64,000 bases of DNA from Roseiarcus sp036488815. GTDB taxonomy: Bacteria > Pseudomonadota > Alphaproteobacteria > Rhizobiales > Beijerinckiaceae. The stretch is taken from positions 1 to 64,000 of the forward strand of contig DASXGX010000006.1 of the NCBI GenBank assembly GCA_036488815.1, given 5' to 3'. The stretch's first letter is position 1. Each line of letters starts with the position of its first letter. The notes beneath the pieces are model-generated. The model was not told where the DNA came from. It did no database searches and saw only the letters and a list, made by a program, of their open reading frames with translations. The translations under genes and the position numbers were made by a program. Below are positions 44,485 through 52,515 of this stretch, in pieces.

Positions 44485-45584
44485 TCCGCGGCCTCCGCGT
44501 TCGGACTGGAAGAGGCCGCCGCCTGCTCGCGGCGCATCTCGCGCAGCAGCGCGAGCTCGGCTTGGAAGTCGACGTAATGCGGCAGCTTCAGATGCTCGAC
44601 GAAGCCGGTCGCCTGCACGTTGTCGGAGTGGGAGAGCACGAATTCCTCGTCCTGCGCCGGGCTGTTGCGCTCCTCGGCGAATTCGTCGGCGCGCAGCGCG
44701 CGATCGACCAGCGCCATCGCCATCGCCTTGCGTTCGCTCTGGCCGAAGGCGAGGCCGTAGCCGCGCGTGAAGCGCGGCGGCTCGCCGTCGCCCCCCTTGA
44801 ACTGGTTGACCATCTGGCATTCGGTGACCGTCACCGAGCCGAGCGGCACGGCGAAGCCGAGCTCCTCGACGTAAAGCTCGACTTCGACCTCGCCGAAGCG
44901 GACTTCGCCGACGAAGGGGTGGTTGCGGCCGTAGCCGCGCTGCGTCGAATAGGCGAGCGACAGCAGGAAGCCCTCGTCGCCGCGCGAGAGCGTCTGCAAC
45001 CGCGCGTCGCGCGGGGCGGGGAAGCTCGTTGGGTCGCGCGTCACGTCGGCGACCGGCGCGCCGGGTTCCGCAGTGGGATTACGCTCGATCATGTCGTCGC
45101 CGGCGATGATGTCGGTGACGCGCGCCATCGTCGCGCCGACGTCCGCCGGGGCGGCGGCGGGAGCTTCGGGATCGCCGGCTTGCCCAAGCGAAAAATCGAT
45201 CAGGCGGTGCGTGTAGTCGAAGGTCGGCCCGAGCACCTGTCCGCCGGGCATGTCCTTGTAGGTCGCCGAAACGCGCCGGCGGACGTTCATCGCGCCCGTG
45301 TCGAACGGCTCGGCGAAGCCGAAGCGCGGCATGGTGGTGCGGTAGGCGCGCACCAGAAAGATCGCCTCGATGAGATCGCCGCGCGCCTGCTTGATCGCGA
45401 GCGCGGCGATCTCTCGGTCGTAGAGCGAGCCTTCCGACATCGCGCGGTCGACCGCGAGCGAGAGCTGTTGGTCGATTTGATCGATCGTAATCTCGGGCGT
45501 CGCGCGGTTCCCACGCCGCTTGTCGGCGAGCAATGCGTGGGCGTTGGCGATTGCGCGTTCGCCGCCCTTCACTGCGACATACAT
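44481..45584 (-). CDS. phnI: C-P lyase core subunit PhnI
   Basis: This 367-aa subunit catalyses displacement of adenine of ATP by phosphonate, with PhnG, PhnH and PhnL. The MYVAVKGGERAIANAH N-terminus and the FCGE-like later segments are typical. Its ATG shares one base with the phnH stop. Length agrees with the family (about 350-370 aa). Confidence 0.94.
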   Translation of the reverse strand: MYVAVKGGERAIANAHALLADKRRGNRATPEITIDQIDQQLSLAVDRAMSEGSLYDREIAALAIKQARGDLIEAIFLVRAYRTTMPRFGFAEPFDTGAMNVRRRVSATYKDMPGGQVLGPTFDYTHRLIDFSLGQAGDPEAPAAAPADVGATMARVTDIIAGDDMIERNPTAEPGAPVADVTRDPTSFPAPRDARLQTLSRGDEGFLLSLAYSTQRGYGRNHPFVGEVRFGEVEVELYVEELGFAVPLGSVTVTECQMVNQFKGGDGEPPRFTRGYGLAFGQSERKAMAMALVDRALRADEFAEERNSPAQDEEFVLSHSDNVQATGFVEHLKLPHYVDFQAELALLREMRREQAAASSSPNAEAAE

Positions 45585-46183
45585 CAGCGCGCCTCCCCGG
45601 AAATGGCGACCGAGCGGGGCAGGCCGACGAGTTCCGCCTCGCTCGCCAGAATGAGATCGACGCCGAGCGGAAAACGGGCGCGATTGGCCGCCCATTGGGC
45701 GAGAAAATCGTGCGGCAAGGGCGCTGCGCGCAACTCCGCTTCGCCGTCGACGCCGGGGCCGGCAAGCCTCAGCGAGGCGCCTTCGCCGAACGCCGCGCCC
45801 TGCGCGAGAATCGTCGTCGAGCGGTCGGGATATTCGGCGCTGCCGGGGGCGAAGTCGGCAAGACGCAATTCGTCGGCGACGAGATCGACGAGAGCGAAGA
45901 CGGCCTTGTCGGGCGAGCGCGCCAACGGGGCGCCGGTGTGGAAGACGAGATAGTCGGCGACCGCGCGCCCGCTCGCCGCCGCGAACGACGGGGCGATCCA
46001 CAGCGGCGTCTCATAATCCATGAGCGTCAGCAACGCCGCGGCGGCCGCGGGCGTCAGCGGCGCCGGCGGCGCCAGAGCGAGGCCGACATCGAAGATCGTC
46101 CCGGGCGTCGCCATCGCGCGCATGATGCCGCGGAAGACCGCCTGCGACTGGAAGACGGGATCGGCGAAAGCGGGCGCGGTCAT
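45584..46183 (-). CDS. phnH: C-P lyase core subunit PhnH
   Basis: This 199-aa core subunit of the PhnGHIJ complex has the N-terminal FADPVFQSQAVFRGIMRAMATPG that is conserved in the family. It is structural and has no known separate activity. It overlaps phnG by 4 nt and phnI by 1 nt. Confidence 0.93.
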   Translation of the reverse strand: MTAPAFADPVFQSQAVFRGIMRAMATPGTIFDVGLALAPPAPLTPAAAAALLTLMDYETPLWIAPSFAAASGRAVADYLVFHTGAPLARSPDKAVFALVDLVADELRLADFAPGSAEYPDRSTTILAQGAAFGEGASLRLAGPGVDGEAELRAAPLPHDFLAQWAANRARFPLGVDLILASEAELVGLPRSVAISGEAR

Positions 46184-46665
46184 GTGTTGTCCTCTCCGCG
46201 GACGAGGGTGAAGAATTCGACGCGCGTCGCGGCAGTCTCCGCCCGCGTCTTGGCGCCCTCGGCGGCGAGGCGTTCCGCGATCGGCGCGAGCATCGCCGCT
46301 TCGACGTCGCCGCGCGCTTCCGGCCGCTGCCAGAGCGCATCGGCGATCGCGGCGAGCCGGGCGCGGGCGCCGTCCCGTCCGAGCACATGGCCGTAGCCGC
46401 GCTCGCCGCTCGCCAATTCGACGATGGCGCGCGTCACTGTCGCTTCGCCCGCGTTGAACGGCGCGCCGTCGCCGCCGATGCGTCCGCGCAGCATGACGAG
46501 GCCGGTCTCGATCGGCTTGAGGTCGCGCGCCTGGCAATTCGGCCAGAGGCGGTCGATCGGCTCCGCGAGTTCGGCGACGGTGGCGCGCGCGAAGAGCCCC
46601 ATCGCGCGCTTGCGCGCCGCGACGGCTTCGTTCGCCGGTTTCGCGGTTTGCGGTTGGTTGGTCAT
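46180..46665 (-). CDS. phnG: C-P lyase core subunit PhnG
   Basis: This 161-aa subunit has the family segments RKRAMGLFARAT, ETGLVMLRGRIGG and GYGHVLGRD. AGGAG lies before ATG 46665. It is the first core-enzyme gene after the transporter genes, 44 nt past phnE. A longer frame upstream has no similarity. Confidence 0.92.
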   Translation of the reverse strand: MTNQPQTAKPANEAVAARKRAMGLFARATVAELAEPIDRLWPNCQARDLKPIETGLVMLRGRIGGDGAPFNAGEATVTRAIVELASGERGYGHVLGRDGARARLAAIADALWQRPEARGDVEAAMLAPIAERLAAEGAKTRAETAATRVEFFTLVRGEDNT

Positions 46666-46709
46666 GACGCTGCTCCTGGCGCCGTTTAACGGCATTTTTA
46701 GCGGCGAGG

Positions 46710-47570
46710 TCAATTTGTCCTCCGGCGGCGGCCGGCGATGGCGGCGCGCAGGTGGCCGGAAACGAAATCGATCGCCGCCACCGCGATGAGGATGAGCAGG
46801 ATGAGGAACGCGACCTGCCGCCACTCGAGCACGCGGATCTGCTCGGCCAGATCGAGACCGATTCCCCCCGCGCCGACGATGCCGATGACGGTCGCCGCGC
46901 GGGTGTTGGATTCGATGAAATAGAGCACTTGGCCCGTCATGACGGGCAGCACCTGCGGCAGGAGGCCGAAGCGCGCTTCGGCGAGCCGCCGCCCGCCGGA
47001 AGCCTTGACCCCGTCGACCGGCTTGCGATCGGCGGATTCGATGATTTCGGCGAACAGCTTGCCAAGCGAACCAAAGTCCGAGACGGCGATCGCCAGAACG
47101 CCCGCGAAAGGCCCGAGGCCGACGACGTTGATCCAGATGAGCGCCCAGATCAGGATGTCGATCCCGCGCACCGCGTCGAAAAGCCGCTTGATCGGTAGTC
47201 GCAAAATCGCCATCGGCACGACGTTGCGCGCCGCCAGGATGCCGAGGGGGAACGCCATCAGTGCGCCGAGCAGGGTGCCCAGCAGGGAGATCGCCAGCGT
47301 CTCGCCGAGCGCGTTGATGTAGGTCGGGAAATGGCCGCCCGCATCCGGGGGAACCATATCGGCCACGAACCAGCCGAGCTGCTTGAGGCCGGGCCCCAGC
47401 CGTCCCCAGGGAACGTCGAAGAAGGTAAGCGCGCCCGCATAGGCCGCCAGCATCGCCGCGACGACGATGGCGCCAATCGTTCGCGCGCGCCAGTTCACTG
47501 CGAAGGCGGCGGGATAGCGCGCCCTCGCGGCGGCGACGTCGAGTCCGGCGATGGCCGTCTGCTGGCTCAT
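46710..47570 (-). CDS. phnE: Phosphonate ABC transporter permease PhnE (second copy)
   Basis: This 286-aa inner-membrane permease has about six membrane segments and the coupling motif DGVKASGGRRLAEARFGLLPQVLP. It pairs with the other PhnE as a heterodimer. Its ATG overlaps the upstream phnE stop by 4 nt. Confidence 0.92.
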   Translation of the reverse strand: MSQQTAIAGLDVAAARARYPAAFAVNWRARTIGAIVVAAMLAAYAGALTFFDVPWGRLGPGLKQLGWFVADMVPPDAGGHFPTYINALGETLAISLLGTLLGALMAFPLGILAARNVVPMAILRLPIKRLFDAVRGIDILIWALIWINVVGLGPFAGVLAIAVSDFGSLGKLFAEIIESADRKPVDGVKASGGRRLAEARFGLLPQVLPVMTGQVLYFIESNTRAATVIGIVGAGGIGLDLAEQIRVLEWRQVAFLILLILIAVAAIDFVSGHLRAAIAGRRRRTN

Positions 47571-48448
47571 GCCTCGACCCTGCCGATCAGGGCGCGGCGA
47601 AGATATCCCGTGCCGATGTCGATGGCGACGACCGCCGCGATGATGAGAACGAGGATCGCGCTCACGTCGGAATAATAGAATTTTCGGATCGCCTCCATCA
47701 GGTCCTGCCCGATGCCGCCGGTGCCGACGAAGCCGAGCACCGTGGCGCCGCGCACGTTCATCTCGAAGCGCAGCAAGGCGAAGCTCGTAAAGCCAGGCAG
47801 AACTTGCGGCAAAGCGGCGAAGCGGACGGTCTCGATCCAGGAGGCGCCGCAGGCGCGCAGCCCATCGACCGGCTTCATGTCGATGTTCTCGGTCGTCTCG
47901 AAGAACTGCTTGCCGAGCGCGCCCATGCCGTGGATCGCGATCGCCAGCACGCCCGGCAGCGGGCCGAGGCCGAAGGCGACGACGAAGACGAGCGCGAACA
48001 CCACGTCGGGCACGGTGCGGCAGAATTCGAGGAAGCGCCGCGTCGCGAAGACGACCGCGGGCGATCCGGTCAAATTGGGGGAGGCGAGGAAATTGAGCGC
48101 CAGCGCCGCGGCCGCGCCCGTCAGCGTGCCGACATACGCCATCAGGATCGTCTCGCCGATGAGCCGCAGCGAGCGCTTGAGGCTCCAGAACCAGGAGGCA
48201 GGATCGGTCCAGACGCGCGCGCCGGTGTCGAGCGTCATCAAGCGATCGAAATAGCTGAAGAAGCCGCCGATCTTGGCGAGAAACGTCGCCGGCGCCACTT
48301 CCGCCTCTATGGCGGAGAGGCCGATCAGGACGAGGAGGACCGCGGCGGCGACGAAGAGTTGCAGGCGCTTGGCGCGCGCAGCGCTGCGATAGGCCGCGAT
48401 CAGCGCGGCGACTTGGCGATCGGGTAAGCGGACGACGGCGTTGGGCAT
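47567..48448 (-). CDS. phnE: Phosphonate ABC transporter permease PhnE (first copy)
   Basis: This 293-aa permease has the coupling motif DGLRACGASWIETVRFAALPQVLPGF and about six membrane segments. ATG 48448 was preferred; a TTG four codons upstream is also open. It differs clearly from the second copy, so the two are ancient paralogues, not a recent duplication. Confidence 0.92.
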   Translation of the reverse strand: MPNAVVRLPDRQVAALIAAYRSAARAKRLQLFVAAAVLLVLIGLSAIEAEVAPATFLAKIGGFFSYFDRLMTLDTGARVWTDPASWFWSLKRSLRLIGETILMAYVGTLTGAAAALALNFLASPNLTGSPAVVFATRRFLEFCRTVPDVVFALVFVVAFGLGPLPGVLAIAIHGMGALGKQFFETTENIDMKPVDGLRACGASWIETVRFAALPQVLPGFTSFALLRFEMNVRGATVLGFVGTGGIGQDLMEAIRKFYYSDVSAILVLIIAAVVAIDIGTGYLRRALIGRVEA

Positions 48449-48514
48449 GTCCGGCGACAAGGGCGGGGCGGCGAGCGAAAGGCCTGACTTCCGCTCGCGA
48501 CCCGAGTCCCTCTG

Positions 48515-49447
48515 TTACGACTTGTTCTTGCGGAGCGAGTCGACGAACTTCACGAGCTCGACCGTCTTGTCGTAGTCGGCGTTTGCAACCGGCTCCCAGG
48601 GCCGGTTCTTGCCGTCGGAGAGACGTGCGAAGGCGTCGTGATCCTTGGTCGCGGCGTCAAGGAACGCCTGGCGGATCGTCGCCTTGAGATCATCGGGCAG
48701 CTCGGAGAGATAAGCGTAGGGCGAATTGATGATCAGCTCCGACTTCAGGATGATGCGGAAGTCGTCCTTGGTCATCGGCGAGCCGTCGGCGTTCTTCAAC
48801 ATCCCCTTGTTGAGCATGCGGGTGAGGTTGGAATCGTCGGGCGCATTCCACCAGTTGGCGCAGACGTCGACGGTGCCTTGGGCGAGCGCGAGCACCGCAT
48901 TCTCGTGGCTGCCCGCGAAGACCGTCTTGGAGAAGAACGTATCCGCGTCGATGCCGAGGTGGTTGAGCTCGAAGCGCGGCATGTTGTTGCCGGAGGTCGA
49001 GTTCGGATCGACGAAGCCCATCGCCTTGCCCTTGAGATCCTGGATCTTCTGGTAGGGCGACTTGGCGAGGACGTAGAAGACCGAATAGTAGCCCTTCGAG
49101 CCGTCGCTATTGACGTCGATGGCGAAGGCGTCGGTCTTGACGCCGATGATGCGGGCCCGCGCGAAAGAAGCCGGTCCGTAGTAAGCGATCTGGATGTTCC
49201 CCGCGCGCTGGCCCTCGATGACGGCGGCGTAGTCGTTCGCGACGCGCAGCGTCACTTTCGTGCCGATCGCCTTGCTGAGGTAGTTCATGAAGGGCGTCCA
49301 GCGATCGACCACGCCGGAGGCGTTCTCCTCGGGGATCACGGCGAAGACGAGTTCGGGATATTTCTCTTTCCAGGCCTGCGCGCGGGCGCCGGAGGCGGCG
49401 AGCGCGCTCAAGCCCGCGCCGATCAGCAGCGAACGACGTGTAAACAT
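48515..49447 (-). CDS. phnD: Phosphonate ABC transporter substrate-binding protein PhnD
   Basis: This 310-aa periplasmic receptor has a Tat-like signal peptide (TRRSLLIG near the start, cleavage about residue 24 after ARAQ). The PhnD core follows (FAVIPEENAS, YYGPASFARAR, FVDPNSTSGNNMPRFEL). ATG 49447 was chosen because GGAGGAG ends 7 nt upstream; ATG 49453 overlaps that site. The ligand is a phosphonate such as 2-aminoethylphosphonate. Confidence 0.93.
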   Translation of the reverse strand: MFTRRSLLIGAGLSALAASGARAQAWKEKYPELVFAVIPEENASGVVDRWTPFMNYLSKAIGTKVTLRVANDYAAVIEGQRAGNIQIAYYGPASFARARIIGVKTDAFAIDVNSDGSKGYYSVFYVLAKSPYQKIQDLKGKAMGFVDPNSTSGNNMPRFELNHLGIDADTFFSKTVFAGSHENAVLALAQGTVDVCANWWNAPDDSNLTRMLNKGMLKNADGSPMTKDDFRIILKSELIINSPYAYLSELPDDLKATIRQAFLDAATKDHDAFARLSDGKNRPWEPVANADYDKTVELVKFVDSLRKNKS

Positions 49448-49481
49448 TGCCATGCTCCTCCAGTGTTCGGCGTCTTCCGCC

Positions 49482-50279
49482 TCAAGCAGCCCTGTAAGCC
49501 GGGGCGAGCGCGCCATTCGGCGCCTCCGCCCCGAGCGCTTCCTTCGCCTCGATGCCGTAGAGATCGCGCGCGGCGACTTCCGTGAGCTCAGCCGGAGGAC
49601 CGTCGAACACGACGCGGCCGGCGGCGATCCCGATCAGGCGGTCGCAATAGGCGCGCGCCACTTCCAGCGAGTGCAGGTTGCACATCACGGTGATGCCGTG
49701 GTGGCGATTGATGCGCTGCAAGGCGTCCATGACGACGCGCGTGTTGCGCGGGTCGAGCGAAGCGATCGGCTCGTCGGCGAGAACGATCTCCGGCTCCTGC
49801 ACCAGCGCGCGAGCGATGGCGACGCGCTGCTGTTGGCCGCCCGAAAGGTTGTCGGCGCGTTGCGCGGCGAAGGCTGCGATGTCGAGTTGCTCGAGAGCGG
49901 AGAGCGCGAACGCGATGTCCTGTTCTGACCAAAGCCGCAGGAGAGAGCGCAACGTCGACGTGTGATTGACCCGTCCCACGAGGACGTTGGTCAGCACGTC
50001 CAAGCGGCCGGCCAGATTGAATTGCTGAAAGATCATCGCGCAACGCGTGCGCCACTGGGCGAGGGCGTGCCCACGCAGCGCCGTCACGTCCGTGTCGCCG
50101 TAGCGGATGCGGCCGGTTGTCGGCTCTTCCAGACGGTTGATCATCCGCAGCAAAGTGGACTTGCCCGCTCCCGACCGGCCGATCACGCCGATGAAGCGGC
50201 CGCGATCGATCGAGAGCGAGACGCCGTCAACCGCGGTCTTCGACCCGAAACGCCGGGTAAGATTTTCGATCACGAGCAT
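49482..50279 (-). CDS. phnC: Phosphonate ABC transporter ATPase PhnC
   Basis: This 265-aa ATPase has P-loop GRSGAGKST (residues 34-42), signature LSGGQQQR and Walker B IVLADEPIASLDP. It is the first gene of the phn operon, with a Pho-box-like repeat 25-42 nt upstream. The GntR-type regulator PhnF often found at this position is absent. Confidence 0.93.
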   Translation of the reverse strand: MLVIENLTRRFGSKTAVDGVSLSIDRGRFIGVIGRSGAGKSTLLRMINRLEEPTTGRIRYGDTDVTALRGHALAQWRTRCAMIFQQFNLAGRLDVLTNVLVGRVNHTSTLRSLLRLWSEQDIAFALSALEQLDIAAFAAQRADNLSGGQQQRVAIARALVQEPEIVLADEPIASLDPRNTRVVMDALQRINRHHGITVMCNLHSLEVARAYCDRLIGIAAGRVVFDGPPAELTEVAARDLYGIEAKEALGAEAPNGALAPAYRAA

Positions 50280-50583
50280 GAGGCATTTGGCTATGCGTCT
50301 TGTGCGACAGTCGCGTGACGGCGCGGGCGCCCGGAAGCGCCTCGAATTGATGACATCTGCGTATCTCTCTCGCCTTCACCCGGTCTGCGATCAGCCGGCG
50401 CTGCAGGCGTTATGCGCGATCGAGGATGATCGCCGCTCCGGTGAAGCGCAGGATGTTGCTCGCGTTTTGCTCGACGCCGATCATCGCCAGGCCTCCCAGC
50501 GCCGAGTATTTGTAGCGCCGCGAGAAGCTCGTCGGCGATCGCCCCGCTGGAAGCTCGCGATAGATCGATCTCGCGCGAACCGG
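50280..50583. other. Intergenic region upstream of phnC
   Basis: About 300 nt lie between the phnC start and the end of the epoxide hydrolase gene on the same strand. Apart from the Pho-box-like repeat at 50304-50321, no gene, RNA or repeat is recognised. Open frames through it have no family similarity. Confidence 0.5.
50304..50321 (-). promoter_or_regulatory. Pho-box-like direct repeat upstream of phnC
   Basis: On the minus strand the site reads CCGTCAC-GCGA-CTGTCGC: two heptamers spaced by four, each matching 5 of 7 positions of CTGTCAT. The first heptamer is identical to those in front of btaA. It lies 25-42 nt before the phnC start, a fitting place for PhoB activation of the whole phn operon. 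Confidence 0.5.
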
Positions 50584-51573
50584 TCAGCCAAAACGCCGGC
50601 GGCGCCACTCGATCAGCTTGGCGCTCACCTCGTCCGCTCGCTCTTCCTGCGTCCAATGGCCGCAGCCGCGCACGAGATAGGTCTCGAGGTCAGGAATGAG
50701 GGCGTCCATCCCGCGCGTCGCCGAAGGCGGTTGGATCGCGTCGAGTTCCGCCATCACCATCAACGCGGGAACACGGACGGTCCGATCCTGACCGGCCGAG
50801 CGCTGCCAATTTCCGGTGATGTTGCGATACCAGTTGAGGCCGCCTGTGAAGCCCGAGGCCTTGTAGGCGTCGACGAACACCTGCCGCTCTTCGGCCGTCA
50901 TGATGGGGCGACGGGAATCCCGCGCGGGGTCGTAAGCCGCGGCGAGAGCGGGGAAATCGAGATTGACGCCGACAGCCGCGCCGACGCCGGCGACCGCGCC
51001 TTCGGGGGGAGCGTCGCGCGGCCCGACCGGCGCGCGCAGAAAGCAGTCGAACACCTGGTCGACATGCTGGGCGAACAGCCGGTCCGGCTCGTGGCTGTCC
51101 TGGAACTGCACGATGTACATGCGCTCGCCGTAACGCTTGCGCAGGATGGCGATCGGGTCGGCCGGCGGGCGAGGCAGATGTGGGGTGTTGAGGGCGACGA
51201 CGCCGGCGACGCGGGCGGGGTGGCGCAGCGGCATCTCCCAGGCGACGAAGCCGCCCCAGTCGTGGCCGACGAAGATCGCCTTGTCGATGGCGAGCGCGTC
51301 GAGCAGGCCGGCGAGATCGCTGGTCAAATGCTCGATGGCGTAGGCGCCGACCTCCTCGGGCGCGTCGCTGCCGCCGAAGCCGCGCTGGTCCGGCGCGAGG
51401 ACCCGGATGCCGGCCGCGTTCAGAGCCTTGATCTGGCGGCGCCAAGTAAAGGCGATCTCTGGCCAGCCGTGGAGCAGGATCACCGGCGGCTTGTCGTCCG
51501 CCGGACCGGCCTCATAGACGCGCAGCCGCACGCCGTTGACCGAGACGAAGCGGGCAGGTGGCATTTCGAGCAT
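50584..51573 (-). CDS. Epoxide hydrolase-type alpha/beta hydrolase
   Basis: This 329-aa hydrolase has the oxyanion motif HGWPE (residues 35-39), nucleophile Asp105 in GHDWGG, and the late GCGHWTQEE with the catalytic His. These fit soluble epoxide hydrolases, which open epoxides through an Asp ester. No signal peptide is present. It is tail-to-head with the ParB-like gene, 36 nt away. Confidence 0.87.
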   Translation of the reverse strand: MLEMPPARFVSVNGVRLRVYEAGPADDKPPVILLHGWPEIAFTWRRQIKALNAAGIRVLAPDQRGFGGSDAPEEVGAYAIEHLTSDLAGLLDALAIDKAIFVGHDWGGFVAWEMPLRHPARVAGVVALNTPHLPRPPADPIAILRKRYGERMYIVQFQDSHEPDRLFAQHVDQVFDCFLRAPVGPRDAPPEGAVAGVGAAVGVNLDFPALAAAYDPARDSRRPIMTAEERQVFVDAYKASGFTGGLNWYRNITGNWQRSAGQDRTVRVPALMVMAELDAIQPPSATRGMDALIPDLETYLVRGCGHWTQEERADEVSAKLIEWRRRRFG

Positions 51574-51609
51574 CGCGATGCGTCTCCCCCGCCGCGCGCC
51601 GAGCGCGGA

Positions 51610-52323
51610 TCACGCCTCGTGCGGAACCTTCTCGGCCGTGTGATGCTTCGCTGCGTTCCTGCGCGCGTCGGCGCCGCTCTTGTCCGCGGTCTCGTCGGCC
51701 GGCGCATGGCGAGGCGCGCACCAGCCCGGCAGATAGCTCGCGTCCTGCGATTTGGCGAAGGCGAGCGCGGCGTCGAGCGCCTGGGCGAAGTCCTTGCGCA
51801 CGTCCTTCGGCTTGATGCGCCGGCGCAGGAAGTCGGCCCAGACGAATTCAGAGAAAGGCGTCGAGTCCTTGGCGAAGCCGCCGACGTTGCGCAATTGGCC
51901 GGCGAGCGAGCGATAGGGGTCGTCCTCCATGTCGTCGATCGTCTTCGGCAGGTCCGAATAGGGGCATCGCCGGCCTTTGCCGTCGTAGGGATGGGTCCAG
52001 CCGTGGAAATCCATCATGTTCCAGAATTCGTCCGCCTCGAGTTTGTGAAAATCGGCGACGGGGGAGACGAACACGCTGTCGACGCCCTCCTCGTGGAGGG
52101 CGCGGGCGAGATGGTGATGGTCGATGAGGTAAAGGCGTTGGCTTGGCCCTATGACGACCGGCACCATATGGTGCTCGAGAAACTCGGACAGCTTCTTGGG
52201 ATTCTGCGCGCGCCAGCTCTTCCGCCTGTGTTCGACCTCGACCATCCCGAGGGTGATCTGGGTCGGCCGCAGGTCGAGGATGGGCGTCGCTCGCAAGGTG
52301 GGTTCGCTGAGGCGATAGTTCAT
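51610..52323 (-). CDS. ParB-like (ParB/Srx fold) protein
   Basis: This 237-aa protein matches the ParB-like fold family that is separate from chromosomal ParB. It has an N-terminal PILDLRPTQITLGMVEVEHR segment, LYLIDHHHLARAL as the ParB-like active region, then a conserved middle domain and a Lys/His-rich tail. There is no helix-turn-helix and no parA neighbour. Function is unknown; CTPase or nuclease activity is possible from the fold. A huge antisense frame through leuS continues it artificially. It diverges from leuS. Confidence 0.72.
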   Translation of the reverse strand: MNYRLSEPTLRATPILDLRPTQITLGMVEVEHRRKSWRAQNPKKLSEFLEHHMVPVVIGPSQRLYLIDHHHLARALHEEGVDSVFVSPVADFHKLEADEFWNMMDFHGWTHPYDGKGRRCPYSDLPKTIDDMEDDPYRSLAGQLRNVGGFAKDSTPFSEFVWADFLRRRIKPKDVRKDFAQALDAALAFAKSQDASYLPGWCAPRHAPADETADKSGADARRNAAKHHTAEKVPHEA

Positions 52324-52515
52324 TGAGTTTCCCAATGTTTGGCGGCGCGGGGCGAGTGACACGAGGATGTCGCAATCGACTTTGGCGGTCAAATCGAGCC
52401 GGCGACGCCAGGAGGCGGCTTTCCCGAGGACCCGGACCGATTTGACCCCTTCGGCCAAATCATGTTTTGTCGCCGCGTTTTGCCCAACGCTTTTCCCAAC
52501 GAGACCCTTAGAGAC

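Noticed and set aside
46680..46698. GCCGTTTAACGGC followed by ATTTTT, resembling a terminator
   Set aside because: The T-tract is on the plus strand while all genes here run on the minus strand, and the stem is short.
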